NCBI GenBank assembly: GCA_005784505.1
Contig: VCAZ01000108.1
Location: 1,430,243 to 1,494,242, forward strand
DNA: 64,000 nt
Direction: 5' to 3'
DNA from: Bagarius yarrelli
Taxonomy: Eukaryota; Chordata; Actinopteri; Siluriformes; Sisoridae
Each line of letters opens with the position of its first letter. Position 1 is the stretch's first letter. A model generated the notes under the pieces. The model saw nothing but the letters and a program-made list of their open reading frames with translations. It made no database searches and was not told the DNA's origin. Positions 26,501 to 32,553 of the stretch are shown piece after piece. A program made the position numbers and the translations under genes.

Positions 26501-29500
26501 GGGGGGAAATGGCATCATTTAATAATAATGATTTATCAGAGATTCATCCACTATGACTCACAAGGTTGAGCAGGTTCCGCCCCAGTGTTGCCAGATTGGT
26601 CAGTTATCATGCCCAATATTGCCAGATTTGGTGGGCTCCCGCTCAATGCTGCCAGTTTGGACAGGTTCCCTGCCCAGTGGTGGCAGTTTGGATGAGTTTC
26701 CGCTTAACTGGGCTTCCTTTGATTAAGTCAGACCGAAAATAAATGCATTTGTCTGATTGATAATATTTTTTCTGCTTTTTGATACAACTGGCGGGTGTTT
26801 CGTTTTAACTACAAACATGTGACTTTATTAATTTCAGAATTCAAATTTAAAATGAATTATTAATGGGTTCTTACACAAAAATAACAACAGTCAAGACTGA
26901 TGTTTGCTATTATAGTTTGACCAGCGCCTGAGAGCACAAACTGCAGATTATTTAAAAATTACATAATAATATTATGAACTATCGCCACGAGAAGGATTTA
27001 ATCGCCAGTTTTAATGTTTACTGCACACAGTGACTAGAGTTATTTAAGGGGAATGGTAATAAGAAGTCCTGGCATATTTTGCACAGTTTATAGATTAGCC
27101 CATTAATTCCACTACAAGCCCGAATATGTCCTCTCTGCCTCAGACAGAAACAATTAGTTGTCATTATGAAAGCACGACTGCTTTTTTATTAACTTCACCT
27201 GAAGGAGAGGGTCGAGTTCATTAAAATTCATCAAACACCATTATGCCTTGGTGCATTCGTACATGTGTGTGTGATGATTTTAAATAAGCGCCGATATCTC
27301 TGCAGTTAATTACAGCAAACACGACTCTGCAAGACCAGAAGCTGTACGCTGTCTGAAATCCTAGTGATGTTCTGGTTTGGATGCGGTGCTGTCTTACTTT
27401 AAAGCTACTGCAGTAAATAAATATATAAAAGAAAAGGTGCTGGTATAAGTCACTTCAAAACGTGATTAACTATGTTTGTGATGCAGGTGATCTATGCTGT
27501 CTCATAGTAATACACACAACCCAGAATTCGGTATAGAACACATGAGATGTTTGTTTTTCTTACCTTTGGACTGTTTTCCCGGACAATGGACGGGCTAAAG
27601 ACAGACTCTACGAGGAACTCGAGGGCCACGCCCGTGCGACTGCCACCTCCTTCATAGGGCAGCTCCTCCACAGCATTTAAGATCTCCTCCAGGGTGGAAT
27701 AGTCCGTCAGAGCAATGAGCATCCTGATGACAGAAATACACCTTTTTTAAATATATTTACCCCATTTGGTAGTCACCCTTATCCAGAGCAACTTACAATT
27801 TATCTCATGTATTTAGCTGAGCAGGTGAAGGTCAGGAGCCCAGCAGTCGCAACCCATGATGTTTTAATCAGTAGTCAAACACATTATATATATTCCCATG
27901 CATTAATGCTAAATTTAAACAAACATCCATCCTACATTTTTACATCTTATTTTTTCCTACAGATTATCTGTAGTTGAAACCCCTTACTGTCCCCTCCATG
28001 CCCCAGACCAAACCTCATGGATGCAAACTGGATGTTTTTTGTCTTAAAGCCTAATTAAACAAATAGGGGCCTGATTAAATTTTATTTATTAAAATAAAAA
28101 AAAAAGAATAATGAACATAATCAAAAACAAAGAAATTAACAAAATTAGTTGCTGATTAGCATAAAATACTAAGCAAATATCATAGGCACTATATTCTTAC
28201 TGTAAATTGCTATAAAATATTAATATTATTAGTTGCTATAAAAAGTTGCTTTTTCGACTTTTTAAGGTGTATTTTATGTAGTGGATTGCAGGGGCGACAC
28301 TAGCAATTCTACACCCCTTTGGGCCCCCAAAGTGTGTGGGCCCTTGGAATCATTGTACCGTTGTAATCTTTATAGGATTTGTTTTTGAATTCAAAATTTT
28401 CACTTTACTTAATTAGATCTAAAGTAACTAGTAACATTAATACTGTAATTATTTGTATAGTAGTAGTTTATGACTACTCTATCCACCTCTGAAGGAATTT
28501 AACCCCTGGTTAAGGATTATAGTGTCTTAACTGATTGGTCACTGAGAAATTAGGGAATTGATCCCAGAGACACATCCAGGTAAAGTATTCCTTTGCCAAG
28601 CCCTTTATTCTGTTATTATACCTTATACTTGCTGGTCAGTGTTGAAGAATATCATAAAGCTATCTACACTACTGTACCTGGGAACGTCTGCATATAAAGT
28701 GACTCCGAAACGGACGCCTTCTGATCCGATCACACCACTCTGGAAAGATCGGATAATTTCAGCGATGAACTCTTTAATCTGGCCGAAGCTAGAGGGACCC
28801 ATTGACCACGACTCGTCCACCAAAAACACGATGTCTGCAGGCAGGGCAGTGCGACACTCTGAGAGGACACAAACACAGTCCTGGGTCAGTACATTATATT
28901 TAAAGCACGCCATGGATTTTAGTCAGTTTTACTGCCATTCCAGTTACACTAAGATGAACAACGCAGAGCTTTCTGTACTGTAGAGAGTTAGAATGAATAT
29001 GTTTGTCATAATACACAGGTTATGTTGTTTATAATGACTGGATTTGTTCTACCTGATTGTATTTATTTGCAAAATATTCAGAAGGTGAAATTGTAATATT
29101 CTTCAACATTACCATAGGATGGCAGTATGATCCCAGAAAAACCCACTCCCCCCTAACCAGTGGACCTGGTCCAGTTGTGGTGTGTGATACACAAATAAGG
29201 GATTATTAAATATCTACTTTTAAATCTAATCTAAAAAAAAATTCACTGCGCAAGACTCATATTCTTTATAGTTCTCAAAGACATTCTGGCAAATGCCATG
29301 ATTTGCAAACCGGTATTAAAGGTCTAAACTTTTTTTAAAAATCAGTAGTAATAGTAATTTAATAACAGAAAACTGACTAAAGTATTGGAGGAAATCCTAA
29401 AAATAAAAAAAATCCCTTCATTTCTTTCTCTCTCTCTCCCCCCTTCTCTTTGTCCCTCTCTCCTTCTGTCTGTCTGTCTCTTTCTCTCTCTCTCTTTTAA

Positions 29501-32500
29501 ACATCTCCATCCTTAGAAGAAACAAATATTATGAAACAATGTTTTAGAACAAGTGCGTTGATCTAATTTTGTATTACTGTTACAGCCAAAAGGATTGTAA
29601 CGTAAAGGGTTAAGAGCCTTTGCTCAGAGGTCCAGCAGTGGCAACTCCATGGTGCTGAAAATTGAACCCACAATCTTCTGAAAAGCATTCCAACACCTTA
29701 ACCACTGCGCTACATTGAATAGACAGGGTGGAGCTACCACTTTCCCCAGAGGAGTGCTGAGGGGTGGGTTGGGGAGCTACCTCTTCATTCCTCCATCTAT
29801 TTACGGTGCTGTTCCATTGGGTCATTCTTTTATAGCACAAATCCTCTTTTCTATTTCCTTCGAAAGTTACAGTACATTAACCACATGATTGTCTATCGTT
29901 CCGAGTGAGGCAATGCAGCACTTTATCTATCCTCAACTTTAACATTTACATGAGCGTGTGTTCTAAACAAAAAACATTATGCCCCGGTCTTGGTTAACTG
30001 CTGCAGTAATATCTATACATTGAGATCCATGTTTGGAGAAGTTACAGAAGTGTGCGTCTATTGTATGCACTCTGAATATTAAGATCAGTTGGCAGGCGTG
30101 TAATGCTGCGGGCGGCGTTATAGAGTCAGACAGGTCCACCCGGAGGCCGAGTAAAGAACAGGCGAAGTGGAAAATCAGTTCAAGCAGACAGATGTTATCT
30201 GTCGCTGAGTGTCTGAGCATGCAGGTGAAAAGCAGATGCACCACAAGGACATGAGTTTAGAATCTTAAAAAAAAAAAAAACGCAATAAACCTAGCCGCAT
30301 ATCCGTATGTCCTTCCTTTTCCCCCACATCCATCAACAAGACCTGAAAGACAAATAAACTACAATAACAGAAATCTAAATGTGGCGCGAAAGAATCCTGA
30401 ACCGACCTTGTGTCTCTTGAGGGTGACGGTAATATAATTCAGAGGTGACAGGTGAAGGTAGACGCTTTATCTGATGAAACACAGCTCAGAGTTGCGGTAT
30501 ATGAGCTGCCAGTGTTGAGGAGAAGTCACTGTGTCGTGTGCAGCTCAGTATGCTGGGTTTACTAGAGTTTAATTAACTCATGCCATGTCTCCAGGGTAGA
30601 TTAAACTCGATTAAACTCATTTAGTCAGTCTGCAGTAGTTCAGTCCTCGGTGTTCGACTCGAAGTTGGACACATCTAATATTATGGGTTTTCTAATCATG
30701 AGATATTATTCATGACTTTTTTTTACAGCTGTAATGTATCTAGGGTAAAATTGCTCTAGAGCAGCAAAAATCTAGTAATTTGTTTGAAAAGCTGCCATTC
30801 GTTTCTATTACAGCAATTACTGTACAGCCGCTAGCAACAGGAACCAGGCGAATGCTAGCACACACTTTCTCTGAGGCACTTAGAGCTAGCTAAGCTGTTT
30901 AACCCTTACAGAAAAGAAGTGTATTCAAGCGTACTTATTTTTCGACTTCAAAGTTTATTATTATTTTGTAGTGTTGAAAATGTTTCACTTAAGTTTAACA
31001 CTAGTTCATTGATCTTCAATACTCATTACAGAAAGAAGAGTCGGGGGTTATATTCTAACTGCACTACAGTAGACTTTTTTTGAGGGCTACATCACAGATT
31101 GGCTGATTAGAAAGCGCTATCACCCTCTTCTGAATACTCAGACATCTTTGATCGGTTAGCGTCGCTTTGATTGACAGGCATGGCCAATTATCTGTGGCAT
31201 CTGTGGGAATCAAACTCTTATGATGACAGAGAGAACACTGCACAGCCCGAGCGTCCGGGCGAATTCTTCTCACATACCTGTCAGTCATGAGACACTTTTT
31301 TTAAATGCTGCATATAGACTAAGTGTGTAAAATGACTGCACTTAAGGGCATGGATAAGTGTTTGCAATCTCAGCTCATACCTTTTGTAATAAGGTCCACA
31401 CACACATATATACACACACACACACACACACATAAACACACACCATGCACAATGAGGTAGAAACTTCAAAGCAGAAACTTTCTCCTGTATATTCTGCTTT
31501 GTCAGAGACACGGGATGAAGCAGGAAACACGTGTGTAGATGATTTACAGCAGAAGAGGAATTCACTTTGACTTATCAGATCTGGAAACATGCAGAAGACA
31601 TGCAGATGTTCATGTACAACCTTGTTAAAGGTGGTTAAACCTCCCTCAAGCACTACACTATCTCCTTTTAGAGCTCAGGTGGCACTCTATATATATAGAC
31701 TATCATTATTGGGTTGTTGACTGGAAGATTGATGTTAAATCCCAAGCACTGCCATGCTGATGGGCCCTTAACCCTTTAACCATTTCTGATCCGTAGGCAC
31801 TGTATCATAGAGCAGCTGTTTCCAACAAAGCAGGTTCTGACCCACAAGGGGTTCTCAGTGAGCTCTGTTGGGGGTTGTGTCATATTTTGAAAAGTGTTAA
31901 GCAGTAAGCATTAAGGAGAACGATCATATTGCTGTAACTAATTTTATCTATGATCCCCTGGTTGACCAAAAAATGGACAGATTTGTAATCCGTCCTTTAC
32001 AAAAATAAGCGAGTTTCACTTATTCCCCTTATTCCTCCTTATCAGCAGCTGATAGTAATGAACCAGGCATACTGGACCCAGGTGAGGACGCTCCCAACAA
32101 TTCGGGTCGCAGTGCAGCAATACTGGAAACACAAAATGCAGGAAATACCAAGAGCGATAATATTATTAAATGTGAAGGGGAGCCCTAAAATATTTTCTTG
32201 GGAAAAAGGGGGTCTCAGACAAAAAGGTTGGGAACCACTGTCGTAGAGGATTTTGTGCTCTGACCCCAAATTCTAATGCGGATTGTCAAAAAAAAATTCT
32301 GTTTACATTTTTGGCATTTGAAGAAGCAAATTTTCTTAAGTGATTAGCACTGTTGCCTCACAGCAAGAAGGTTCCAGGTTCATATTCTCTGCAGCGGTCT
32401 TTCTGTGTGGATTTTGCATGTTCTCCACGTTTGTGTGTTTACTCTGGGTATTCGGTTTCATCCCATAGTTCAAAAACATGTATGTTGGATTAATTAGTAA

Positions 32501-32517
32501 TTTTAAATTGCCCAAAG

Positions 32518-32553
<36 letters not shown>

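Noticed and set aside
28558..28983. 141-codon open frame on the plus strand
   Set aside because: Antisense to VWA1 exon 2; the minus strand carries the recognisable domain.
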